From the NCBI GenBank assembly GCA_945492935.1, contig CALYVE010000114.1, forward strand, positions 1 through 6,206: DNA of 6,206 bases, given 5' to 3'. Origin of the DNA: an uncultured Lachnospiraceae bacterium (lineage in GTDB: Bacteria > Bacillota > Clostridia > Lachnospirales > Lachnospiraceae). Below the pieces are notes generated by a model. That model worked only from the letters and a program-made list of their open reading frames with translations. It did no database searches and was not told where the DNA came from. Shown piece after piece: positions 1-6,185 of the stretch. Position 1 is the first letter of the stretch; every line of letters starts with the position of its first letter. The position numbers were made by a program, and so were the translations under genes.

Positions 1-51
1 GAATCTAATATTTCTCTTGCATAAACATGTTTTATCTTGTCCACCAGCATA

Positions 52-117
52 ATAAAATGACCTCCATATGTTCCATTACTAATCATAGTAATTATGAACA
101 TACAAAGGTCATTTTAT
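52..117 (-). terminator. Three-tier hairpin after mscL, probable bidirectional terminator
   Basis: Three nested perfect inverted repeats share one axis: 52-63 with 106-117 (12 bp), 67-73 with 96-102 (7 bp), and 75-80 with 87-92 (6 bp), closing on a 6-nt loop. The structure begins 17 nt past the mscL stop codon. On the minus strand the outer arm ends in AGGTCATTTTAT, which supplies a U-rich 3' side, and the A-rich opposite arm would serve the plus strand equally, so a bidirectional terminator is reasonable. It is long for a simple terminator and could instead be a dispersed palindromic repeat. Apart from this hairpin I see nothing in positions 1-133. Confidence 0.5.
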
Positions 118-133
118 ACATAAAAAGTATATT

Positions 134-556
134 TTACTCTTCCGGTGTAACGTCTGATGTACAATGCATACACTTCGTAGCCTTCTTATCTATCTCACCG
201 AAGCAATAAGGGCACTTACGTGTAAGAACCGCAGCCGGCTCTTCTTTCTTCTTACCGATGCTTGTAATCTTATTAATTGTCTTAACAATCAAGAAAATCG
301 CAAACGCCATAATCAGGAAGTTAATAACAGCAGTAATAAAATCGCCATACTGAATGTACTGGCCACTTGAACCGATTTCAATGCTACCACCTACCTCGGC
401 TCCACCAATACAATTAATCAATGGATTAATAAAATCTTCCGTAAATGCTGTTACAATGCTCTGGAATGCAGCACCAATAATGACACCGACTGCCAAATCA
501 ACAACATTTCCTTTTAAGGCAAATTCCTTAAACTCTTTGAAAAACTTCTTTAACAT
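134..556 (-). CDS. mscL: Large-conductance mechanosensitive channel MscL with C-terminal zinc ribbon
   Basis: This 140-residue protein is a homopentameric inner-membrane channel that opens under high membrane tension and releases solutes during hypo-osmotic shock. The N-terminus (MLKKFFKEFKEFALKGNVVD) is the classic MscL amphipathic helix leading into TM1. TM1 covers about residues 17-45 with the glycine/alanine-rich pore stretch DLAVGVIIGAAF, and TM2 about 72-96 (GDFITAVINFLIMAFAIFLI). After a lysine-rich cytoplasmic linker comes a four-cysteine zinc ribbon: CPYC at 115-118 and CMHC at 129-132. This replaces the simple helical tail of the E. coli protein; I recall similar tails in other clostridial MscL proteins. 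The start is supported by AAAGGAGGAG about 8 nt upstream. The gene begins 35 nt after the gpmI stop with no terminator between, so co-transcription with gpmI is likely. Family identity is secure; the role of the ribbon is unknown. Confidence 0.96.
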   Translation of the reverse strand: MLKKFFKEFKEFALKGNVVDLAVGVIIGAAFQSIVTAFTEDFINPLINCIGGAEVGGSIEIGSSGQYIQYGDFITAVINFLIMAFAIFLIVKTINKITSIGKKKEEPAAVLTRKCPYCFGEIDKKATKCMHCTSDVTPEE

Positions 557-591
557 AAAATGTCTCCTCCTTTTGTATTTAAATATATGAT

Positions 592-2136
592 TTATTTTCG
601 AACCAAAAGTGACTTACCTGTCATTTCCTTTGGCTGTGGAAGTTCCATAATTTCAAGCAGGGTTGGAGCGATGTCCGCAAGACAGCCACCTTCTGCCAAT
701 GTTACATTCTCGTCATAGTTATACAAAATGAAAGGTACTGGATTCGTTGTATGTGCTGTGTGAGGTGCACCTGTCTCATAATTAACCATCTGTTCGGCAT
801 TACCGTGATCCGCGCAAATAAATAGAACACCGTCAACCTTCTTTACAGCCTCTACCGCAGCACCGACACATTGATCAACACGTTCTACCGCAGCAACCGC
901 AGCCGGAATTACACCTGTATGACCAACCATATCCGGATTCGCAAAGTTAATTATGATTACATCATATTTGTCAGAAGTAATTGCCTCAACAAGATTAACA
1001 CCTACCTCAGGTGCACTCATCTCCGGTTTCAAATCATAAGTTGCAACAGCCGGTGATTTTACAAGTGTACGCTCTTCATTCTTGTTCGGCTCCTCAACTC
1101 CGCCATTAAAGAAAAATGTTACATGTGCATATTTCTCTGTCTCTGCCAAACGAAGCTGTGTTTTGCCACAGGCAGCTAAATACTCACCAAATGTATTTGA
1201 TACATCTTCCTTCTTGAATGCAACAAGCTTGTTCGGAATTGACTCATCATAATCCTTGAAGCATACATATACAAGCGGCATACGGCCATTTACTCTTTCA
1301 AATCCATCAAAATCATCACAACAGAAAGCTCTTGTAATCTCACGTGCACGATCCGGTCTAAAATTGAAGAAAATAACAGAATCATTCGGTTTTACGACCG
1401 AAATCGGCTTACCATTCTCTGTAATTACTGTAGGAAGCACGAACTCATCATAAACTTCCTGATCATACGAAGCCTGCATAGCTGCAACAGCGTCTTCTGC
1501 CATAACACCTTCACCATTGACAAGTGACTTGTAAGCAAGTTCAACACGATCCCATCTGTTATCACGATCCATAGCATAGTAACGACCTGACATAGAGGCT
1601 ACCTTACCAACACCAATCTCTTTCATTTTTGCAATAAGCTCTTCCAAAAATGCCTTGCCGGATGCAGGAGGAGTATCTCTTCCATCAAAAAACGGATGTA
1701 CATATACATTTGATAATCCCTGTTTTTTACAAAGCTCAAGAATTGCATATAAATGTGTATTATGACTATGAACACCGCCATCGGAAAGCAAACCCCAAAG
1801 GTGTAAATCAGAGTTGTTCTTCTTACAATTGTTGATTGCTTCTAACATCTCAGCATTCTCAAAGAAATCGCCATCTTCGATAGATTTTGTTATTCTTGTA
1901 AGCTCCTGATAGATAATTCGTCCGGCACCGATATTCATATGACCAACCTCTGAATTACCCATCTGGCCATCCGGAAGACCAACTGCTAAGCCTGATGCCT
2001 CACCTTTTACGAACGGAGCCTCAGCCATAAGCTTATCCATGACCGGTGTATTAGCCATAGCAATCGCATTGCCCTCTGTCTTATCACTGATTCCATAACC
2101 ATCAAGTACCATTAAAACTACTGGTTTCTTACTCAT
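592..2136 (-). CDS. gpmI: 2,3-bisphosphoglycerate-independent phosphoglycerate mutase
   Basis: This cytoplasmic glycolytic enzyme interconverts 3- and 2-phosphoglycerate through a phosphoserine intermediate and needs manganese. The 514-residue length is normal for the family. Visible active-site elements are D12 in VLMVLDGYG, the nucleophile S62 in MGNSEVGHMNIGAGR, H123 in GGVHSH, FDGRDTPP at 150-157, R185 and R191 in SGRYYAMDRD, NFRPDRARE at 258-266, K335 in AETEKY, D402 and H406 in NPDMVGHTG, D443 and H444 in CADHGN, and H462 in PHTAHTTNP. These match the two metal sites and substrate arginines known from the Geobacillus enzyme, to within one position. The insert domain runs from about 77 to 310. 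The start is supported by AGAGGAA about 7 nt upstream. A possible extended -10 promoter lies in the 98-nt gap behind the xylosidase gene. mscL follows after 35 nt. The gene appears intact. Confidence 0.98.
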   Translation of the reverse strand: MSKKPVVLMVLDGYGISDKTEGNAIAMANTPVMDKLMAEAPFVKGEASGLAVGLPDGQMGNSEVGHMNIGAGRIIYQELTRITKSIEDGDFFENAEMLEAINNCKKNNSDLHLWGLLSDGGVHSHNTHLYAILELCKKQGLSNVYVHPFFDGRDTPPASGKAFLEELIAKMKEIGVGKVASMSGRYYAMDRDNRWDRVELAYKSLVNGEGVMAEDAVAAMQASYDQEVYDEFVLPTVITENGKPISVVKPNDSVIFFNFRPDRAREITRAFCCDDFDGFERVNGRMPLVYVCFKDYDESIPNKLVAFKKEDVSNTFGEYLAACGKTQLRLAETEKYAHVTFFFNGGVEEPNKNEERTLVKSPAVATYDLKPEMSAPEVGVNLVEAITSDKYDVIIINFANPDMVGHTGVIPAAVAAVERVDQCVGAAVEAVKKVDGVLFICADHGNAEQMVNYETGAPHTAHTTNPVPFILYNYDENVTLAEGGCLADIAPTLLEIMELPQPKEMTGKSLLVRK

Positions 2137-2186
2137 AATTTGTTCCTCTTTCTATATAATTGTATTTCTATAATTTCCAAGCAAAA

Positions 2187-2195
2187 AGTATATCA
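2187..2195 (-). promoter_or_regulatory. Possible extended -10 promoter for gpmI-mscL
   Basis: On the minus strand TGATATACT reads as a TGn extension followed by the -10 hexamer TATACT, about 50 nt before the gpmI start. No good -35 hexamer sits 16-18 nt further upstream, which is acceptable for an extended -10 promoter. The gap (2137-2234) is AT-rich, so a chance match is quite possible. The only hairpin seen in it is weak (2212-2216 with 2223-2227), so read-through from the xylosidase gene cannot be excluded. Confidence 0.3.
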
Positions 2196-2234
2196 TACAT
2201 TTCAATAAATATCTATATAGGAATAGACAATCTT

Positions 2235-4262
2235 TTAGGAATGTTTTGCAACAGATATGGCATTATTCACAACCTCAAAAGGTCCAACCATCGGATTGCT
2301 CTTTCTGTGGTTGCCGAAATAATCACTATCAAATGTAATCGGTGTTCCATCCGGATTCTCATAGTACTGCTCCGGCTCAAATGCCATTCCAAGCACCTTA
2401 GTGGAAATTGTAGCAACCTTAAAATTCTTAAGGTATTCATATACATTTGTTTTTAATGTATATTCTCCATCCGCTTCGGCAAGTTCAATTGTAATCTTAT
2501 TATCTGTATCTATAAACGCATTTTTGTCCTTCTTCATCGGTTGTGCACCATTAAAGAAAGCATTCCCCTCTGACCAAACCGGAAGCGGATTGTAATATCG
2601 GTCGCTAGGTTCTGAACCCATGCCACAATAACCCTCAAACTGTGCTACATACTCTTCATATGTCGGATATTCATCATAAGGGATTGTTCCAACAACAAGG
2701 TTACCGTCATTCCACTCATTGTCCTTCAAAAACTCGCCAATCTCCAACATTCCGGGACGCATATCACGCTGAATAAATATATTATTATAGAATCTGCAGT
2801 CACCATGCAAAATAGACATGAAACCGGCAATTTCCGTGCGATGCTTCACGTGATACGGTGTATAGCGGCTTGATTTTTTTGTAAGCGTTCCATTGTCAAC
2901 ACCTCGTCCGACGGTTGTTATAGAACCTGCAATCAAATTATGTACAAAAGCAACACCCTGTGTCGGAAGTTTCAATGCGTGATCCGATAGTAAAATGTTG
3001 TTATCAACCAATGTTGGTCCGTGTGACACTTCAATAAAAATATCCTCGCCAAGACCATCCGCATTCTGAATCTTCGCATTGTAATCATAAGGAAATGTAT
3101 TGTCATGAAACAAATTCTCTGTCACGCGAGTACCCTGCGCCTGCCAGTCGAGCCACAAGCCTCTTGTGCAATGATGGAAATGATTTCTGCGAATAATGAC
3201 ATCAATTGCAGCATGCATTTTAATACCGCCAATCTCTGCACCTGCGAGATTTTGCTTATTATTAATATGATGAATATGATTGTCTTCAATGATTGAGAAC
3301 ACACCACCAAGATGACCAACGATGCCGGTCTGACCACAATCATGGATATCACAACGACGTACAATGTGGGAACCAATATTTTCCTTTGTCCATCCTTCTA
3401 TCTGTGCCTGGCAAATATTATCTCGTTCAGTCTGTGTACCATCCTTGAATTTCCACTTTGACCATTTGTTGTCGTTGTTTGGCTGACAGTATTTGCCAAG
3501 CGAAATGCCGGAACATTTCGAGTCTGAAATTTCGCAATCTTCAATAATCCAACCTTTCGACCAGTGTGGTCCGACCATACCTTCCTGATATGCCGTCGGA
3601 GGAGCCCATTGTGTAGCGGCCTGTTTAACAACAAACCCTGAAAGTGTAATATAACCAACACCTTCTTTTGATGGATAGAAACAATTTCGGCGAACAGTAA
3701 TTTCTACACACTCATCATTCGGGCAAGCTCCGTGAAAATTCGCATAAATCAGAGTCTCATTCGTTTCCTCATCCTGTTCCGTGTACCATGTATAAACAGA
3801 AAATTCAGGATCCCAGGACTTTTCATAGACAACCGGATTTAATACGCCCTCCATACTTGTTGTCTCATACATTGACTTACCATTTAAAAAAACATCCCCT
3901 GTATGTGCAATATATGTCGCAATATACCAGTCACCACTTACTAACGTTGTATATGGATTGTAATTGCCAAATAAACCATTTGGAATACGGGCAACCCAAA
4001 CATCACCTTTATATTCTGTCCAATTATCAATAAGCTCTGCACCCGTAATAAGTGCACCGTGAAATGTCTCTGAACGATATGTTATTCTTGCTTCCGCTGT
4101 ACCTGCATTCATCGGGTCAACATACTCACGATAAATACCGGGAGCAACAATAACCTCGTCACCCGCTTTTGCAATTCTTGCTGCCGAATTAATCTGCTTG
4201 AATGGATACTCCTTTGAACCATCCCCGCTTCTTGTAACATTGCAATCTACATAAAATACCAT
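2235..4262 (-). CDS. GH120-family beta-xylosidase (right-handed parallel beta-helix)
   Basis: This 675-residue protein should release xylose from xylo-oligosaccharides by a retaining mechanism. It closely resembles, as I recall that sequence, the GH120 enzyme XylC of Thermoanaerobacterium saccharolyticum. Shared landmarks are the N-terminal AGDEVIVAPGIYREYV (DUF1565-like), RRNCFYP near 191, TQWAPPTA near 217, NWSKGW-like HWSKGWIIED at 233-242, GQTGIVGHLGGVFS at 310-323, LWLDWQAQGTRV at 369-380 and IEVSHGPTLVD at 410-420. D372 and E411 correspond to the nucleophile and acid/base residues of XylC. About 16 extra residues lie between them compared with my recollection of XylC. Repeated NxI/NNxF strands fit a beta-helix. 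There is no signal peptide, so it probably acts in the cytoplasm on imported oligosaccharides. AGGGAGGT stands 5 nt before the start. No transporter or regulator gene adjoins it; an IS110-type element lies directly upstream. Other beta-helix glycosidases are the alternative. Confidence 0.88.
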   Translation of the reverse strand: MVFYVDCNVTRSGDGSKEYPFKQINSAARIAKAGDEVIVAPGIYREYVDPMNAGTAEARITYRSETFHGALITGAELIDNWTEYKGDVWVARIPNGLFGNYNPYTTLVSGDWYIATYIAHTGDVFLNGKSMYETTSMEGVLNPVVYEKSWDPEFSVYTWYTEQDEETNETLIYANFHGACPNDECVEITVRRNCFYPSKEGVGYITLSGFVVKQAATQWAPPTAYQEGMVGPHWSKGWIIEDCEISDSKCSGISLGKYCQPNNDNKWSKWKFKDGTQTERDNICQAQIEGWTKENIGSHIVRRCDIHDCGQTGIVGHLGGVFSIIEDNHIHHINNKQNLAGAEIGGIKMHAAIDVIIRRNHFHHCTRGLWLDWQAQGTRVTENLFHDNTFPYDYNAKIQNADGLGEDIFIEVSHGPTLVDNNILLSDHALKLPTQGVAFVHNLIAGSITTVGRGVDNGTLTKKSSRYTPYHVKHRTEIAGFMSILHGDCRFYNNIFIQRDMRPGMLEIGEFLKDNEWNDGNLVVGTIPYDEYPTYEEYVAQFEGYCGMGSEPSDRYYNPLPVWSEGNAFFNGAQPMKKDKNAFIDTDNKITIELAEADGEYTLKTNVYEYLKNFKVATISTKVLGMAFEPEQYYENPDGTPITFDSDYFGNHRKSNPMVGPFEVVNNAISVAKHS

Positions 4263-4267
4263 AAATT

Positions 4268-4275
4268 ACCTCCCT
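4268..4275 (-). promoter_or_regulatory. Strong ribosome binding site of the xylosidase gene
   Basis: AGGGAGGT on the minus strand lies 5 nt before the ATG at 4262. It fixes the start codon and agrees with the N-terminal alignment to the GH120 family. The adjoining TATATA cannot be this gene's -10 box, because transcription would then begin inside the binding site. Confidence 0.75.
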
Positions 4276-4292
4276 ATATAGTCAAGTCCTTT

Positions 4293-4311
4293 TTCCTTAT
4301 TTTTCAAGGAA
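4293..4311. repeat. Small hairpin in the xylosidase leader
   Basis: TTCCTT (4293-4298) and AAGGAA (4306-4311) form a 6-bp stem with a 7-nt loop. On the plus strand it is followed by TTTTT, so it could terminate plus-strand RNA coming from the left; on the minus strand it lies about 30 nt before the xylosidase start and is followed by A-rich sequence, so it would not stop that transcript. Its purpose is unclear. Confidence 0.35.
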
Positions 4312-4326
4312 TTTTTAGTTGTTTAT

Positions 4327-4340
4327 CTCAGTTAAATGAG
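4327..4340. promoter_or_regulatory. Near-palindrome, possible operator upstream of the xylosidase gene
   Basis: CTCAGTTAAATGAG is symmetric at 12 of 14 positions and lies about 65 nt before the xylosidase start. Just downstream on the minus strand, AACAACTAA recalls one half of a XylR-type operator, but its partner half is not visible. A sugar-responsive operator would suit the gene, yet the sequence evidence is thin. I see no convincing -35/-10 pair in 4263-4380. Confidence 0.2.
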
Positions 4341-4389
4341 CCAATGGCATGGATATTTCTTTACATCTGGTGCTAAACATAGATGATTA

Positions 4390-4445
4390 GGGTATACGAA
4401 GTAAAACGTCATTGTTTCTCGCTTTACATGGCCTTGTGTATCCCC
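4390..4445 (-). repeat. Two-tier hairpin at the far end of the structured region
   Basis: In the minus-strand RNA, 4438-4445 pairs with 4390-4397 (7 of 8 bp), enclosing an 8-bp stem of 4420-4427 with 4401-4408 and an 11-nt loop. The inner stem needs one G-U pair that exists only in minus-strand RNA. It may mark the 3' end of the candidate RNA or the end of the element. Confidence 0.4.
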
Positions 4446-4603
4446 CTTCCTTCTATGGCCGTCAACCTCCCATGTCTAACAGGATCTTTGTCCCAACTTC
4501 CTTCGTTTGGCATATCCATAATCCGGGTGTCAGCTCAGCTCCTTCACAGGATCGTGTCCTCTGGTGATTATTCCTGCCGACTACTGGCTCATTCTTTGTT
4601 TGT

Positions 4604-4617
4604 ATTACTGACTTTGC
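4604..4617 (-). repeat. 14-bp inverted repeat, downstream copy
   Basis: ATTACTGACTTTGC on the plus strand is the perfect reverse complement of 6152-6165 in the transposase leader; the repeats flank the transposase gene about 1.5 kb apart. Read as minus-strand RNA, this copy could base-pair with the leader DNA or RNA. It may be a subterminal inverted repeat of the IS1111 kind, or the donor-guide part of a bridge RNA. Confidence 0.65.
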
Positions 4618-4711
4618 TCTGGAAACAGCACTTTTCAGCGGACGTTTATCTGTTGCCATCTGCTTTTGCCCTTACAGGGCACTTTCCGGCTTAACCTCTT
4701 GATTACTTCTT

Positions 4712-4792
4712 TATCGTGGCTGGAATCAGGTGTCAGGGGTGGAACCGTTCCACGGCACTTTGTGCCCTTGATAGCTGATTCCAACCACGATA
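4712..4792 (-). repeat. Branched hairpin directly after the transposase stop
   Basis: An 18-bp stem (4775-4792 with 4712-4729) has one U-G pair in minus-strand RNA, which would be a C-A mismatch in plus-strand RNA. It encloses a second stretch of pairing (TCAAGGG with CCCCTGA, one mismatch) and two small hairpins, GGCAC/GTGCC at 4754-4766 and GTGGAAC/GTTCCAC at 4739-4753. It begins 22 nt after the transposase stop. No U-tract follows, so it is not a standard terminator. It may be the 5' domain of the candidate bridge RNA, or may protect or process the mRNA 3' end. Confidence 0.6.
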
Positions 4793-4814
4793 CACTTACA
4801 ATGAGGTTCAGCTG

Positions 4815-6110
4815 TTATGCTGCCTGCAGCATCTGTTTTTGTGGTCTTCTGATGTCACTTATCATCTTTGCTCCATCGTAATCAACTCCTGTTGTCAGAA
4901 TCTTATATGCGATTCTCAAAAACTTACATGCCACTGCAACAAGCGATTGCTTCTTTTTTAAGGGATTTTCTTCCCGATGCGTGTAATAGTAGTGCAATTC
5001 TTTGAACTCTTCATTCTTACCTACAAGAGACAGCGATGCCTCAAACAGTAAATATCTCAGTTTTTTTCGTCCACGTCGGCTTATCCGGGTTTCTCCCTGA
5101 TGCTTCCCTGAACTATCCTCTACCAACGCATATCCGGCTAATTTCTGTATCTGTTTCGGATTGTCAAAACGTCTTATGTCTCCGATTTCAGCCACTAATC
5201 CCGATATTGTTTTTATTCCTACTCCCTTTATCTGGAGCATTTTTTCTACATACGGAATCTCCTTTACCAGTTCATCTATAAGTTCTACAAGTTCTTCCAT
5301 TCGCTTGCTATATCTCTCATAGTCTGACAAAAGATTTTTTATTTCCATACGTGCTGTAGTCAGACCTTCCTGGCTTCCAATGCTGTGCTCTGCAGCTTCC
5401 ACAAGCTTTGTTGCTCTTTTTATTCCTACACCTCGCAGCTTTGCATCCCGCCAGATTTTGTTGACTCCATCCACACCTAACACTCGGATATCAGCAGGCA
5501 GTGGTGCCTGTTCCAGTATCATCAATCCACTTTTGGAATCGCTTTTTCCATAAACGTCTTTATATTCTGGAAAATAAATGCTAAACCATCTTGCAATCCG
5601 GTTCAGAATCCTTGTAAGCTCCTCCTGTGTCTGAAATCTCAGATTTGAAGCACTTCTGAGTTCTGCATATACTCCTTCCGGAAGATATGGATAAGTAAAT
5701 CGTCCATCTTTGATCAGTCCTGCAATTACTTTAGGATCCTTTCGGTCATTCTTTGATGGGTTATTATCATCAAGCTCTTTTGACTGTTTTACATGATACG
5801 GATTGACAAGAACTGGCTTTATGCCTTTATCCTGTAGAAACTTACCAAGATCAAACCAGTAGTGTCCTGTAGGTTCCATGCCTGGCACCAGTTCCTGCTT
5901 GCCATTGTCTTTTGCGATGTCCTGCATCCATTCTAAAAAACTGACAAAACCGGCTTCTGTATTACTGAATGAGAAAGCTTTCTTTGAGTACTCATAACCT
6001 CTCCAGTCAAAAGCCCTTGCATAATGAGTTTCGCTGCCTACATCAATACCTACAACTAAAGTTTTTTCTTTAATAGTTTCAATTTTTGCGTTCTGTGTGT
6101 TACAATTCAT
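4815..6110 (-). CDS. IS110-family transposase (DEDD/serine recombinase)
   Basis: This 431-residue recombinase catalyses excision and insertion of its own element. The N-terminal RuvC-like DEDD domain shows D23 in VVGIDVGSETHYA, E79 in GMEPTGHYW, and D122/D125 in NDRKDPKVIAGLI. A charged, probably coiled-coil stretch follows (about 256-286, rich in E, L and K). The C-terminal Tnp_20 domain begins with the helix-hairpin-helix-like IKGVGIKTISGLVAEIGD (about 294-311) and carries the likely catalytic serine, S334, in DSSGKHQGETRISRRGRKKLR-type sequence. All expected catalytic residues are present and the frame is open throughout, so the protein is probably active. I chose the ATG at 6110 because AGAGAGG lies about 8 nt upstream; an in-frame ATG at 6155 would add 15 residues encoded by a hairpin and lacks such support. 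Non-coding sequence on its 3' side may encode its guide RNA. Length is normal to slightly long for the family. Confidence 0.95.
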   Translation of the reverse strand: MNCNTQNAKIETIKEKTLVVGIDVGSETHYARAFDWRGYEYSKKAFSFSNTEAGFVSFLEWMQDIAKDNGKQELVPGMEPTGHYWFDLGKFLQDKGIKPVLVNPYHVKQSKELDDNNPSKNDRKDPKVIAGLIKDGRFTYPYLPEGVYAELRSASNLRFQTQEELTRILNRIARWFSIYFPEYKDVYGKSDSKSGLMILEQAPLPADIRVLGVDGVNKIWRDAKLRGVGIKRATKLVEAAEHSIGSQEGLTTARMEIKNLLSDYERYSKRMEELVELIDELVKEIPYVEKMLQIKGVGIKTISGLVAEIGDIRRFDNPKQIQKLAGYALVEDSSGKHQGETRISRRGRKKLRYLLFEASLSLVGKNEEFKELHYYYTHREENPLKKKQSLVAVACKFLRIAYKILTTGVDYDGAKMISDIRRPQKQMLQAA

Positions 6111-6115
6111 TTTAG

Positions 6116-6185
6116 ATACCTCTCTGATAAAATAAGATTTTTTACTAACCGGCAAAGTCAGTAATCTTATTTTACACTGAGGTAT
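6116..6185 (-). promoter_or_regulatory. Long leader hairpin hiding the transposase ribosome binding site
   Basis: A 70-bp imperfect palindrome pairs 6116-6122 with 6179-6185 (7 bp), then, across an internal loop, 6128-6139 with 6163-6174 (12 bp perfect), then after a 4-nt bulge 6144-6149 with 6157-6162 (6 bp, one U-G in minus-strand RNA), with a 7-nt loop. The GAGG of the transposase Shine-Dalgarno sequence (6119-6124) falls in the outermost stem. Transcripts entering from upstream would carry both arms and hide the site; transcripts from the internal promoter would start inside the palindrome and leave it open. Confidence 0.6.
6152..6165 (-). repeat. 14-bp inverted repeat, leader copy
   Basis: GCAAAGTCAGTAAT on the plus strand is the exact reverse complement of 4604-4617. 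It occupies the loop and inner stem of the leader hairpin, about 45 nt before the transposase start. If the element begins close to 6170 this would be a subterminal repeat; otherwise it is an internal match to the 3' non-coding region. Confidence 0.65.

Larger units (their letters stand above)
4390..4792 (-). ncRNA. Structured 3' non-coding RNA of the IS, candidate bridge RNA
   Basis: IS110-family recombinases work with a bridge RNA made from the non-coding part of the element; in the IS1111 subgroup it lies 3' of the recombinase gene. Here over 400 nt with no credible gene follows the transposase stop. It contains many potential stems in the minus-strand RNA: 4712-4729 with 4775-4792; 4739-4753; 4754-4766; 4667-4681; TGG/CCA and AACAG/CTGTT framing a 21-nt loop at about 4625-4660; 4509-4523 with 4566-4578; 4390-4397 with 4438-4445; and 4401-4408 with 4420-4427. 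Some stems are complete only with G-U pairs present in the minus-strand RNA, which supports this strand. A 14-nt stretch (4604-4617) matches the inverse of the transposase leader and could be a donor guide. True RNA ends, loop assignment and function are not demonstrated, and the RNA may be shorter. Confidence 0.42.

Noticed and set aside
2204..2234. Terminator between the xylosidase gene and gpmI
   Set aside because: The only stem there (2212-2216 with 2223-2227) is 5 bp of AU-rich pairing without a proper U-tract, too weak to call.
3122..3661. Other open frames of 84-87 codons within the xylosidase gene
   Set aside because: They overlap a long, well-supported coding sequence in other frames and have no start signals or recognisable domains.
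4462..4659. Minus-strand open frame of 65 codons downstream of the transposase
   Set aside because: It has no good ribosome binding site, no recognisable domain, and overlaps the hairpin-rich region, which is better explained as structured RNA. It could be translated, but nothing in the sequence requires it.
4383..4694. Plus-strand open frame of 103 codons in the same region
   Set aside because: No ribosome binding site and no family resemblance; it runs antisense to the structured region and looks like a chance open frame.
4390..4700. Group II intron remnant
   Set aside because: The region is structured, but I see no GUGYG-type 5' end, no domain V-like hairpin with AGC/GUU signature, and no reverse transcriptase. 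The neighbouring IS110 recombinase explains it better.
6111..6155. Upstream in-frame ATG at 6155 as transposase start
   Set aside because: The 15 added residues are encoded by the leader hairpin, and the strong Shine-Dalgarno sequence stands before the ATG at 6110, where family similarity also begins.
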